This document shows, piece by piece, positions 1 to 9,166 of a stretch of DNA of 12,867 nt. The notes below the pieces were generated by a model. That model made no database searches, had not been told where the DNA came from, and worked only from the letters and a program-made list of their open reading frames with translations. Both the position numbers and the translations under genes were made by a program. Positions within the stretch are counted from its first letter, which is position 1. The number at the start of each line of letters is the position of its first letter. This stretch comes from Usnea hakonensis. Its lineage: Eukaryota > Ascomycota > Lecanoromycetes > Lecanorales > Parmeliaceae. Where the stretch lies: positions 1 through 12,867 of the forward strand of contig BLJB01000533.1 of the NCBI GenBank assembly GCA_013423325.1, read 5' to 3'.

Positions 1-148
1 GAAGAGATAAACGTCATAATGAAGAGATAACGCGATCCTAGGGGTGGAAGCAATGGTAGGAATAGAAGCAATAGCGACAGCGAGGTGTGAAGGAGGCAGG
101 GAGGAGGCAGGCGCGTTCCCAAATTACTATGTGGATCCCTTACTAATC

Positions 149-190
149 ATGGTATGTGGCTGCGCAGCCTCCGGTACTAGTGTTGGCTGA
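149..190 (+). other. Candidate upstream ORF 1 (13 codons)
   Basis: ATG at 149 opens a 13-codon frame ending in TGA at 188-190, well upstream of the main start at 408. It lies in the probable promoter or leader and may not be transcribed. It overlaps the GTATGT motif at 152-157. Confidence 0.2.
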
Positions 191-319
191 GGTTTAAAAG
201 CAACCCGGAACATCAACAACCCGACCAGAATTTAGCCACTTATTTATACAATTATTTTCATCTTACACTTTGACCGAGTCTGAAGGATTAGGGATACCGA
301 GTAGGTGGTGAAGAGTAGA

Positions 320-391
320 ATGGTCCCGGCTGGCAATATCCTGTTGCCCGTCATCAAGCGGTGGGAGGAGCTTGACCAAGCGAAACGTTGA
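320..391 (+). other. Candidate upstream ORF 2 (23 codons)
   Basis: ATG at 320 has A at -3 and G at +4, a favourable initiation context. It opens a 23-codon frame ending in TGA at 389-391, 16 nt before the main ATG at 408 and in a different frame. If the mRNA starts upstream of 320, this uORF would be expected to reduce or regulate translation of the Spo7-like protein. No protein or conservation evidence is available here. Confidence 0.35.
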
Positions 392-407
392 ACCTCTAGG
401 CTCAACC

Positions 408-1619
408 ATGTCTGGTTCTAAGCTTGACCAAATTGTCAAGGGCGTTCCTCCGCCAGGTACTTCAGTCCCTAGCGTTATCTCGAGGTCGTCTTCACCGGCC
501 ACGTCCGAAGAAATGGCCAAATTTGGAGAGAGTCGCACATCATCCACTCCTTTGGCAGCTTCCGAACAACCTGTAACGCTTCCTTCCTCACCTCCTCAAA
601 TTTATCTCAATCTTCTCATTGTCGAAGCTTCTCTGCGTTCTCAATACCTAACCCTGCGAGCTCGTAGGAGGCAGAATACATTCTTCTTACTCCTGCTCGC
701 TATCTGGATCACTGGCTTTTCATACCTCTTGTTCCTGCGCCCGCGTGAGGACGGAAGCGGGGTTGGTGGTTCAGTCTATTGGGTGGTCGAAATGGGAGAG
801 AAGGTTGCATTGATGGGAGGAGTAGTTACTGGGATCCTAATATGGGGCACGGGCCAATGGGATCGTGGGGTGAGATGGCCACGGCGCTGGGTAGGCATCA
901 CGAATCGAGGTCTGAGGAGTATGAATGCAAAGATCGTTGTTATGAAAGGATCTTGGTGGGAGGAGATGTTAAGCCATCTTTCCTTCCTCTTTCCTTATTC
1001 CTCTTTCTTTCCCGCACAAGCATCTTCTTATCATTATACAGAACTCGTCACCGAGAGACACCGTCAGGGCAATATCCGACATGTACTTGAGGGTGATGAA
1101 GGAGCGCTTCTGGAGGAAGATCTTTCACCTGGAGGTGACTACATAAAACTTCTACTGTTGCCTAAGCCCTTCTCTCCGGACTTTCGTGAAAATTGGGAAC
1201 TATATCGGCTTGAGTACTGGGAGAAAGAAAATGAGAGGCGGGCAAACCTACGACATCTGGTGCACAACAGTGAAAGAGAGCTAGCACGAAGGAAGGGTGG
1301 ATGGTTTTGGTGGGTAGGATGGCAAGGACGCAGGGTGCAAAACACCATTGGAAAGGGTGATATCGAAAAAAGCCATTATAGGCTTCATCTCGAAAAGGAG
1401 GGGAAAAGGCATACCTTTACAAGGTCCGACTCAAATTCGCGAAACACATCTCGCAGTAGTACTCCATCGAACATTGAAGGTGAGGAGCGGCCTGCTCGGA
1501 CACGGCGAGGGAGCACTACTGCGAATGCGCACGAACGCAGGAAAAAGGCCACTAGGTCTACTACACCCGTGGAAAACCCCCAACTCTCCAAGCTCACCCC
1601 AATCAGTCGCTCAGCTTAG
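408..1619 (+). CDS. SPO7: Spo7-like regulatory subunit of the Nem1-Spo7 phosphatase complex
   Basis: In yeast, Spo7 is the small two-pass ER/nuclear-envelope subunit that binds and activates the phosphatase Nem1. The complex dephosphorylates the lipin Pah1 and so controls triacylglycerol versus phospholipid synthesis and nuclear shape. This 403-residue protein has a Ser/Pro-rich N-terminus opening with a KLDQIVKG stretch, then the family's core from about residue 63: IYLNLLIVEASLRSQYL and the basic ARRRQN just before TM1 (about 91-110), TM2 (about 130-148), and a long C-terminal domain with NWELYRLEYWEKENERR at about 262-278. The tail after about 310 is basic, Ser/Thr/Arg-rich and probably disordered. 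ATG 408 is chosen because the in-frame TTG at 372 is not a normal eukaryotic start and 408 has a good AACC-ATG context. The ORF is intronless and undamaged. Assignment rests on recognised family motifs; it was not checked by a search. Confidence 0.85.
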   Translation: MSGSKLDQIVKGVPPPGTSVPSVISRSSSPATSEEMAKFGESRTSSTPLAASEQPVTLPSSPPQIYLNLLIVEASLRSQYLTLRARRRQNTFFLLLLAIWITGFSYLLFLRPREDGSGVGGSVYWVVEMGEKVALMGGVVTGILIWGTGQWDRGVRWPRRWVGITNRGLRSMNAKIVVMKGSWWEEMLSHLSFLFPYSSFFPAQASSYHYTELVTERHRQGNIRHVLEGDEGALLEEDLSPGGDYIKLLLLPKPFSPDFRENWELYRLEYWEKENERRANLRHLVHNSERELARRKGGWFWWVGWQGRRVQNTIGKGDIEKSHYRLHLEKEGKRHTFTRSDSNSRNTSRSSTPSNIEGEERPARTRRGSTTANAHERRKKATRSTTPVENPQLSKLTPISRSA

Positions 1620-1957
1620 TCTACATATTGTATAGTGGCCAACAACTTGAATGGTCTTGTTCCAGACACTTTTCAATATCTCTTCGAAGATATCGAACGT
1701 GATTATCATTGACTTAGTAAAACCTGATGAGAACAAATCTAGTCACAGCGAATCCATGGTTTGACGAACACCCTCAATGAGATCGATGAGTTCCACTGTA
1801 GACTATCGAAAGTCTACCTGTAATGTCGGTCGCAGGTCATTCAGCCATGGAACATTAGGTACTATGTTGGTCAGAGTTTGGACGGTAGGTCATGTTACCG
1901 TGTCACATAACCACGCTTAAGGATACTTTTTAGGTATTTCCGCTTTCCTTCGCGGTA
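1620..1957. other. Intergenic DNA between the Spo7-like gene and the Copia element
   Basis: This holds the presumed 3' UTR and downstream spacer of the Spo7-like gene, with ordinary composition and many intact CpA and TpG. No ORF of note or RNA gene is seen. A 7-bp perfect inverted repeat (1798-1804 with 1811-1817, 6-nt loop) could form a small hairpin. The last 50 or so bases may be the edge of an older Gypsy fragment, because the sequence resuming after the Copia element at 9172 reads as Gypsy integrase. Confidence 0.6.
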
Positions 1958-1962
1958 GTATA
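1958..1962. repeat. Target-site duplication GTATA, left copy
   Basis: GTATA directly precedes the left LTR and recurs directly after the right LTR at 9167-9171. A perfect 5-bp duplication is the usual footprint of Copia integrase and fixes both ends of the element. Confidence 0.93.
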
Positions 1963-2101
1963 TGTCAAAATAGGCAACTTAGCCGAGTCACGTGACTTCG
2001 TCATATGCTTGGGGCCTTGGCATTTTGTAAATAGTCTTGCGCAATCCACTTTCCTTCTAGATAGTTAACTAATACGAAGTACTCTTCCTATAATTTTAAT
2101 A
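1963..2101 (+). repeat. Copia 5' LTR (139 bp), mostly spared from RIP
   Basis: It begins TGTCAAAAT and its right end, read against the other LTR, was ATTTTGACA, so the LTR has 9-bp inverted ends. Compared with the right LTR I count 14 differences in 139 positions, all transitions and no indels. Eleven are mutated in the right copy and three (2091, 2098, 2100) in this one. RIP therefore stops at about 2090 here. It carries an intact 10-bp palindrome GTCACGTGAC (1987-1996) containing an E-box core, which the right copy has lost. Confidence 0.95.
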
Positions 2102-2116
2102 GGTTATAAGCCCGGC
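2102..2116 (+). other. Primer-binding site matching initiator tRNA-Met anticodon arm (half-tRNA type)
   Basis: Immediately after the 5' LTR lies GGTTATAAGCCCGGC. With one G-to-A RIP change reversed (ATA from ATG) it matches the complement of the anticodon stem-loop of fungal initiator tRNA-Met (GGGCTCATAACC). Priming from an internal tRNA fragment rather than its 3' end is known for Drosophila copia and some other Copia elements. The match is to the family pattern recalled; the host's own tRNA was not available. Confidence 0.75.
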
Positions 2117-3389
2117 TTTATAGGGCGACTATCTTATTCTCTTTATATTACTTAGTAGTATTTTAAGCGTAATTCGTATTATCTTAATATCGAGTTAAGG
2201 AATTAAGATCTAAAAAAGAATCGCTAATAATCTTTAAAATATAGATAAGTCTACTTTATAATAGTTATTATTTCTTTAGAATTTAATCGTTTAGGACTAC
2301 TCCCTCGAAGGTAGTTATATACTCGAAATATATAATTTTTAGTATCGTCCTAGACTAAATTATAGTCTAATATCTCTCTAACTAATTAGGTACTATCCGC
2401 TAAGGGCTTAAGATAAGCGCTAGCTTTTAAAGAAGAGTACTAACGCTATATAGAGACTTCTCGCTCTCTTATAATCTCGTTATTAATATCTATAATTAAG
2501 TACTTAGTATTTAAATTAGTCTATAGTATCGAGTCTTTTACAGGTACTTAATAACGATATTTTTTTATATCTCTTAGTAAACTCTATTAATTCGCCAAGA
2601 TCGGAACCTTCTAAGTAGAGATTTTTTAGTATTAAAAAACCCCTTAACGACTATCTAAATTTTTACTATAAATTCTATAGATCTTACGACTAGATCCCTA
2701 AAAAAGCCGATATATCGTTATAATTAACTAAGAAAGCCGATATACCGGTATAATTAACTTAGTAATTAGCGGAGAAATATCTATATCTAGTCTAAGATAG
2801 TACTATTATCCCTTAGAGATCGCTCTATAACTTTATATATTCTTATAGACTAGTTAAGTCTATAGCGTAACCGGAGTCTCCCCTAATTATATACTATTAA
2901 TTAGATATTTCTTTAGCGAATTTAACCGGTCTCGATTAGAAGAGTTAGATATAAATAGAGACTATTTTTTTCTAAATTATAGAACTTCTAGCTATACTAG
3001 TTCTTAACTTCTATAAATCTAACTTTAAAGCTAAAGTTAAAGGCTCTACTAATCTAGACCCTATTTTTTATATAAATAGGGCTATTATTATATATTATTA
3101 TTCTAAATATAGAAATTTTCTATATCTATTTAAAAATCTTAAGACTTCTCCCTATATATTTAACTTAGATAGTAATAATAGTTATTAAGATCTAGAAAAG
3201 TCTCTTTCTAAGGACTCTAGCTTAGATATTAATATTAAGTTATTTAATTCTTCTAGTAATATTAATCTTTTTAGCCTTCGTACTAAATTTATTCTACTAG
3301 AGTTATCCTTATCCTCTTCTTTCTTATCTTTTTCGGTTTCCTCTATATTTTCGTTATCCCTATCCTCCTTAAAGTCTTCTTATTTATTA
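2117..3389 (+). other. Copia 5' leader with no recognised gene
   Basis: About 1.27 kb separates the primer site from the first gag motif, long for a Copia leader. It is fully RIP-mutated. Part of it (about 3078-3380) reads in one frame as a polar, Ser-rich stretch that could be an upstream extension of gag or a small ORF, but no motif is recognised and the frame differs from gag. It contains the 30-bp tandem repeat at 2703-2762. A surviving CpA is seen at 2541. Confidence 0.5.
2703..2762 (+). repeat. Two tandem copies of a 30-bp unit in the Copia leader
   Basis: Two adjacent copies of a 30-bp unit starting aaagccgatata, differing at only a few positions. It could be a leader structural or regulatory duplication; its function is unknown. 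Confidence 0.8.
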
Positions 3390-4290
3390 TAGAGGCTAAT
3401 TTATTAACTATAGAGTCTTTAGAGAGCTTTCTACTTATATCTATTATAATCTTTAAGACCCCTAAATAGTACTCGAAGTAGATTAAAGGAGTCTTAGACT
3501 TCTTTATCTTTAATAACCTTCGACTAGAAAACCCTAATATAGCGATTATTATAAAAACGTATATAGTTATTTAAAATAGACTCAGATATATTAATTACTA
3601 AGATATTAAGATAATAACTAAGTTAGAGTTAATATTAGACTTAATTATCTAAAACTTTAAACCGAAAAGGTCTAGGGTATATATTAAGCTTATTCGCTAA
3701 CTATACTCTCTTACTCTATCTAGTAGTATTATTAAAGATATTATAGATTATATAAAATAGTTCTAATAAACTAATATTATAATTATTAATCTCTATAAAT
3801 TATTTAATTATATCTAATTAGGCTCGAAGATATCTATAATATTTTTTAGATATCTTATATCTAGACGTATACCTTCTATAGTAATAGTATCTATACTTTC
3901 TAGAAGGTTACTCTAGCTACTATAAATAAGGAAAAATATATATAGGTCTACTAAAATAAAGCCTATATTATAATAGCTACTACTAAAGTAAAATTATCCT
4001 TAATCTTAAATAAGTCTCGAGATATATATAGTTACTATAAGAAGCTTAAAAAGAAGGATAAGTATACTATATTTAAATACTAGATACTATACCCTTATTT
4101 AAAGTCTAAAAAATTTAAGACTAAGACTAAAAAGGTTACTTTAACTATAAAGATAATTACCGCTAAGGCCTAAAAGAGTAAGAAGCGTAAACTTAATAAA
4201 GATAAAGATAATAAAAAAGAAAAGATCTATCTTAACTTTATTTATATCTCTAGAATCTCTATTTATAGTACTTTTTACTATTACTTCTCT
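3390..4290 (+). pseudogene. Copia gag remnant (nucleocapsid with decayed zinc knuckle)
   Basis: Gag forms the virus-like particle that packages Copia RNA. The start is approximate. Near 3467 the reading WYSKWIKGVLDFF (both Trp codons now TAG) matches the tryptophan-containing N-terminal motif of Copia Gag proteins. The region that follows keeps Gag-like spacing up to about 3830. Around 4033-4095 a Tyr-rich stretch, with Tyr where Cys and His would be (TGY and CAY to TAY), is followed by an LYP that was LHP. This is a degraded nucleocapsid zinc knuckle, with longer spacing than the usual CX2CX4HX4C. The reading frame changes once, between about 3830 and 3900, so a programmed shift or an indel is possible. 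The protein is non-functional, with many in-frame stops. Confidence 0.75.
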
Positions 4291-5660
4291 TATTTCTTCT
4301 AAGATTATTAGAACTTATACCTAGCTATAAATATCTATATATTTATAGCTAGTCTAGCTCTAAATCTCTTAGAGTTATATATTATTAATAGTAGTTATAG
4401 CTAAAGCGCGTCCTAAAATAAGGCTAACTTTATTAAAATTAAACTATACTTCGGTCCTTAAATTAAAGGTATTAGTAGCTAAATAGTTACACCTAAGGGT
4501 ATTAAAATAATTAAGTTTAAATATATTATCTCTAGTATATATAAATTCCTCTTTATTTCTAATATCCTCTTTATATCCTCTCTAGATATTAACTTACTAT
4601 CTACTATATAATTTCTAAACCTAGATATCTCTTTTAGTCTTACTAGAAAGTACTATTAGCTTTTAGCTAAAGATATTATCTTTACTATTACTTATATTTA
4701 TAGACTATTTATCTTAGACCTATAGAACCTCCTAATAGCTCTTAATACTTATAGTATCCCTAATATACCTATTAAATAATACTAGTATATACGAATAAGG
4801 TACCTAGGCTAATAAAATATAAAAAAATTACCTTTAATTATTACTAGGATTAATTTCTCTTACGAAATTAAAGAGGAGTATACTTATAAGAGCTATATTA
4901 TAGAATACTATAAAACTATTCTCTATAAAAACTATATAGAGCTAGATAAATATCCCCTAGACCTTATCTATAGCGATATCGTTAGGCTTATTTACCCTAT
5001 CGGGTTTAATAGTACTAGGTACTTTATTACCTAGTAAGATAATAATACTAAGTTTACTAATATTAATATACTTAAATCCTAGAGAGAGGTATTTAAGTCC
5101 TTTAAGAGATTTAAAGCTAGATACGAGTAAGATAACTATAAGATCTATCGTCTTTATATTAATAATAGAGGCAAATATATTAAAAAGGTCTTTAGTAATT
5201 TTCTTATTAAAGAAGGTATTATTTATAAGCCTACTATTCCTAGAAATCCTTAATAAAATAGTAAAGCTAAATAATTTAGATAGATACTTCTTAGGCGCTT
5301 ATACCCGATATTTATTAGCTCTAGTCTTCCCTATAACTTATAGCCTAAAGTCCTTTAGACGGCTAATTATCTATACGTACGAAGCCCCGTCGTAGATCTA
5401 GATATTACTCTAATTAAGGCCTTTACTAGTAATCGACTAGACCTCTTTTACCTTTAGATAATTAGCTTCTATACCTAGATAATAAATTATATCTAGAAGA
5501 AGCTTAAAGATAGAAGTAAGCGTTATTATTTAGTAGACTATAAAGGCGAGAGTATCTATTAACTTTAATATTTTAAAGATAATAAAATTATTAGATTTAA
5601 CTCTTATTATATATAAGAGAAACGCCCTCGTTTCGTATCTAATTAGAATAAGTCTATTAA
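4291..5660 (+). pseudogene. Copia pol remnant, protease and integrase domains
   Basis: Protease cleaves the polyprotein and integrase inserts the cDNA. The catalytic DSG of the aspartic protease is at 4387-4395, now reading NSS (GAT AGT GGT to AAT AGT AGT), followed by a GIGS-like strand and a typical Copia 'LF I-SLDINLLS' segment near 4560-4610. The integrase catalytic core is clear around 5120-5260: a DNY-type segment, NNGGKY (from DNGGEY), a central FLIKEGI, and P-NPQQNGKAK. The C-terminal KLKDRSKRYYLVDYKGES block, typical of Copia integrase, is at about 5500-5550. The frame is the same as RT and RNase H downstream, with only TAA/TAG interruptions. The catalytic Asp is lost. Confidence 0.88.
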
Positions 5661-7551
5661 GAATTTATTTAGTACTAAGCGGTAACGACTTTAGCTAGCT
5701 TTAAAGAAGATATTAAAAAAGCTTATTACTATTAATACTATTTATACTAATCCCTTTAATATATCGGCTTCTACTTCTACTTTTATATCTAAATTAGAAA
5801 TATCTTCCCTAATTATCTATACTTTACTAATAGTTATTTATACTCCCTCGTCTTCTAATACTTTAAAAGAGAATAATTCTAATATAGAATTAATTATAAG
5901 AGCTCTAAAAAACTATTTTAATTTATATATTTCTAATATATATAATTTATCTCTAGATCCTTTTACTCTTCTAGCCTTAGTAGCTTAAAATAAGCTCTAT
6001 AAATTATAAACGTATACTAAAGCTATACGAGATTACTATAAGGTAGAATAGTAAATAGCTATATTAGAGAAATTCTTATCTCTTATTAAAAATAAGACTT
6101 AGACGCTTACTAAACTCTCTATAAATTATAATATCCTTATAGGAAGATAGATATATATATTTAAGCGGGGCCTAATTATAGGGGAGATCTTATAATATAA
6201 GGCCCGCTAGGTAGTTTAAGGCTTTTAATAATAAGAAGAACTTAATTATAATAAGATTTTCGCCTTAATTATTAAATCTATAAATTATAAGGCTATCTTT
6301 ATCCTAGCTACTATATTAGACTAGAAGATTAAGTAAATAGATATTAAAATAGCTTTCCTATATAATACTATTAAGAAAGACCTCTATATAGAGTAGCCTA
6401 CTAGAATAATAGATAATATAAAGTATATCTATAAATTTAATAAGGCTTTATATAGCCTAAAATAAGGTCCCTATATATAGTATAATACCCTTATAGAGTT
6501 CTTAAGATTACTAGAATTTCTCTTAATTAATATTAATTTTAGTATCTTTATTAATAAGAAGATCTATATTATTATTACTATCTATATAAATAATCTTCTT
6601 ATTATTAGTAAGGACCGTATTAAAATCTAGACTATTAAGTTAGAGCTTAATAGATATTTTTATATAAAAGATCTTAGGCTATATATCTTCTACTTAGAAA
6701 TAGTTATTACTTAAGATTAATTAAACTAAATTCTTTATCTTAGTTAGGTAGGCTATATAGAGTAGATACTTAGAAGATTTAATATATAAGAGTCTAAATT
6801 ATAATTTATTTTTATAAATATATCTATTAAACTCTTAAAAGTAGAGGATAGTTATATCGCCCTTATAGATTTTCGGGTCCGATATTAATTAGCTATTAGG
6901 TCTTTAATATATATTATACTAGGAATACGCTCTAATATTATATATATTATCTTTATAGTTAGCCGTTATAGCTTAAATCCTATAGAGTAATACTAGACTA
7001 CTATTAAGCGTATCTTTTAGTACTTAAGGGGTACTATAGGCCTACGTCTTATATTTAAAGATCCTCTATAATAGGTCTCTAGTTTTATTAATACTAATTA
7101 GACTAGTAATTATAATATCTAATAATTAACTTCGGGATATATATTTAATATTAGAAGTAGAGCTATTAGTTAGTCCTTAAAATAATAGCCTATAGTTACT
7201 CTATCTACTTATAAAACTAAGTATATTAGATAGACCTAGATTACTAAAGAGATAATCTAATTAAAAAGTCTCTTTATCTAGTTATTCTCCGAGTCTATTA
7301 AAGGGGTAAAGTCGGTAGTTACCTATTATAATAATTAAGGGGCTATTACTCTAGCTAAGAATCCTTAATTCTACTTATAAACTAAATATATTAATATTAA
7401 TTAGTACTTTATCTATAAAAAGATATCTAAAGATAAAGTAGTATTAAAATATATTTCTATTAAAGAGTAGGTTACTAATAGATTTACTAAGCCTCTTAGT
7501 AAGGATAAATTTATTACCTTTAGATAAACTCTAGAACTCGAACTTTAATAA
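5661..7551 (+). pseudogene. Copia pol remnant, reverse transcriptase and RNase H domains
   Basis: A linker (5661-6130) leads into RT, which copies the element RNA into cDNA. Recognised blocks are YKAR-VV-GF (about 6196-6230), D-K-AFLY with the following ...DLYIEQP (about 6335-6400), KALYSLKQGP (about 6440-6475), and the active site at about 6580-6600, now YINN instead of YVDD. RNase H follows: GYIFN-GSRAIS (about 7135-7170), LSTYKTKY where catalytic Glu is changed by G-to-A mutation, NNQGAI-LAKNP (about 7330-7365), TKYINI and FTKPLS near 7490. Tandem TAA codons at 7546-7551 give a plausible natural end. There is no frameshift from about 4021 to here, so damage is purely by substitution. Confidence 0.92.
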
Positions 7552-7562
7552 TTATATAGCTA

Positions 7563-8540
7563 TTAATATCTTAGAAATATTATAGATATAATATTGCGGC
7601 TATTATAGCTATTTTTACTACTAAATTCGCCCTAGCCTTATCTAAATAACTCTACTAATAACGTTATAGTATAGAATTCTAAATTAGCTATTCTTTTTAT
7701 ACTATATCTATCTTCTATTATTTAAATACTAAGGAAATTTAATTATATCCTTCTAAAATTATAGTCTCTTTACGCCTTAAAGCTACTAAATTAAATAGTA
7801 ATATTAGTATAAAGGAGCTTATTAAATTCCTCTTCTATATCTAAACTTTTACTACTATCTTTATATATTTTAGGCCTATCTTATTTCCTACTAGCGCTAA
7901 TAAGGCTAACTAGGCTAACGATCTTTCTAACTATATAGAGCGAGACTATTACCTCGTATTATAAAAGCTTATACTAAAGTCTAATTATATTACTCTATTT
8001 ACTATCTAGACTAAGATATAGATAGCTAATATAGTATAGATTTCTAATATCTAGTACTATTAGGGAGCGGCTTTCCTCGGTAATCCTCTTAATAAGAAGG
8101 GTAAATACCTACTTATTTTTAACTATAAGATTAATATAGACTAAGACTTTCTTACTATATAGCCTAAAGACTTTATATTATCTACTTAATAATTATTTAT
8201 TAAATAGGCTTGTTTTAATTATTAAATTAACTCTATTTAGTATAATAATAGTAGGATTATACTAATTCCTATAGACTATATATAGTATATAATTAAATAG
8301 ATTAAGACCCTTATACCCTATTTAGAGCCTATATTTTAGGGCCCTTATAACTCTTATCTCTATAGCTTTATATAAGTATATCGAAAATAAATAGCTTTTA
8401 TCCCTATTAATTTCTAGAGCTCTAGTACTCGTAGTTAATCCTTTAACTTATTAGCCTTATTAATTAATCTATACTTAGTAGATTTTCTAGTACTAATTAC
8501 TAATTAATCCTCTTCTTTACCTTTATCCTTTTTAGCCTTA
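7563..8540 (+). pseudogene. Possible extra ORF between Copia RNase H and the 3' LTR
   Basis: After pol, a second frame (offset from pol) can be followed for about 325 codons. All its stops are TAA or TAG, as expected from mutated Gln or Trp codons, and there is no obvious indel. Its composition is polar and protein-like, for example NDLSNYIERDYYLVL (about 7918-7962) and GAAFLGNPLNKKGK near 8068, whereas the frame in register with pol is mostly Leu/Ile, as expected of a shadow. I do not recognise any family. Retroelements sometimes carry a third ORF (env-like or captured gene) in this place. The stop frequency, about one in ten, is similar in the other frames, so coding status is uncertain. 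Surviving TpG or CpA pairs occur at 7595, 8211 and 8551. Confidence 0.4.
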
Positions 8541-9027
8541 TAGTATAGATCAGGTACTCTTCTACTTATTTACTATATCTACTATTATTATTACTACTAG
8601 AGTAATTATTTATTTTATTATAGATCGGCCTATTCTAGGCCTTATAGGATCTTATATAGTACTAGAAGTATTCTACTACTTAGATTCGAAATATTTTACT
8701 ACTTATATTCGGATTATTTATACTAATAATATCTATATACTTCTATATATATCCTCCGACCTTATTTTACTTAGATTTTAATATATACTCGATATATATT
8801 AAATTTAATTTTTAAATAACCGTATTTTTATAAAATATAGAATTTAGATATTACTAATAGATTTACTATAGTTTTAGTAATTAGGAAGTTTACCCTTACT
8901 ACCCGTATTTCGCGCTAACCGGATTAGGGTTTTTCTACCTCGCAAAGTTTAAAATCCGCGTTAGGTACCCGGTATTTAGAGTATATAGGAGTTAACTATT
9001 TAGAAGCGAATTGCGCTCGAGTAGGAG
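8541..9027 (+). other. Copia 3' untranslated region and polypurine tract
   Basis: No coding motif is seen. From about 8890 the GC content rises and RIP is lighter (CTCGCAAAG and CCGCG remain). The purine run GAGTAGGAG at about 9019-9027 directly precedes the 3' LTR and is the candidate polypurine tract that primes plus-strand cDNA synthesis. Confidence 0.6.
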
Positions 9028-9166
9028 TATTAAAATAGGTAACTTAGCCGAGTTATATAACTTCGTTATATACTTGGGGCCTTGGTATTTTGTAAATAGT
9101 CTTACGCAATCCACTTTCCTTCTAGATAGTTAACTAATACGAAGTACTCTTCCTACAATTTTGACA
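9028..9166 (+). repeat. Copia 3' LTR (139 bp), RIP-mutated
   Basis: It is the same length as the 5' LTR and identical except for transitions of RIP type. It begins TATTAAAAT (from TGTCAAAAT) and ends ATTTTGACA. The E-box palindrome has become GTTATATAAC. Mutation is heavy in the first half and absent after about 9105. Confidence 0.95.

Larger units (their letters stand above)
1..407 (+). promoter_or_regulatory. Upstream region of the Spo7-like gene
   Basis: This is ordinary-composition DNA without RIP damage and presumably carries the promoter and 5' leader of the gene starting at 408. Visible details are a 10-bp direct repeat (gaagagataa) at 1-10 and 21-30, a purine-rich stretch with repeated GGAGGCAGG around 90-110, and an AT-rich, pyrimidine-rich segment around 240-270 that could lie near the transcription start. 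No clear TATA box can be assigned and the transcription start is unknown. Two short upstream ORFs are listed separately. A GTATGT resembling a fungal 5' splice site occurs at 152-157, but no convincing acceptor was found, so a 5'-UTR intron is only a possibility. Confidence 0.45.
1963..9166 (+). mobile_element. Full-length Ty1/Copia LTR retrotransposon, inactivated by RIP
   Basis: The 7204-bp element is bounded by two 139-bp LTRs and a perfect 5-bp target duplication. Reading rightwards it has a 5' LTR, tRNA primer site, long leader, gag with a degraded zinc knuckle, then protease, integrase, reverse transcriptase and RNase H in Copia order, a 1.5-kb 3' region and a 3' LTR. From about 2091 to about 9030 CpA and TpG are almost absent. 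Every decayed motif is explained by C-to-T or G-to-A change: CAR and TGG codons to stops, GAY to AAY, CAY to TAY, TGY to TAY. It is non-autonomous and dead. The intact 5-bp duplication shows it was not rearranged after insertion. Confidence 0.95.

Noticed and set aside
372..407. 12-residue N-terminal extension of the Spo7-like protein from position 372
   Set aside because: The codon at 372 is TTG, not a normal start in a fungus. ATG 408 has a good context and starts the typical N-terminus.
263..547. 94-aa ORF on the minus strand
   Set aside because: It overlaps the start of the Spo7-like gene antisense, has no recognisable motif, and is a shadow of coding sequence.
779..1090. 103-aa plus-strand ORF, and further ORFs at 1139-1348 (-), 1348-1635 (+) and 1385-1597 (-)
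   Set aside because: All lie inside the Spo7-like gene in other frames. They have skewed, low-information composition and no family match.
1798..1817. 7-bp hairpin in the 3' spacer as a terminator
   Set aside because: Fungal Pol II does not use bacterial-type hairpin terminators; a short inverted repeat of this size can arise by chance.
2703..2762. CRISPR-like repeat
   Set aside because: It is two directly adjacent copies without spacers, inside a eukaryotic retrotransposon leader.
8924..8932. TTAGGG-like telomeric motif
   Set aside because: A single copy inside the Copia 3' region, not a tandem array.
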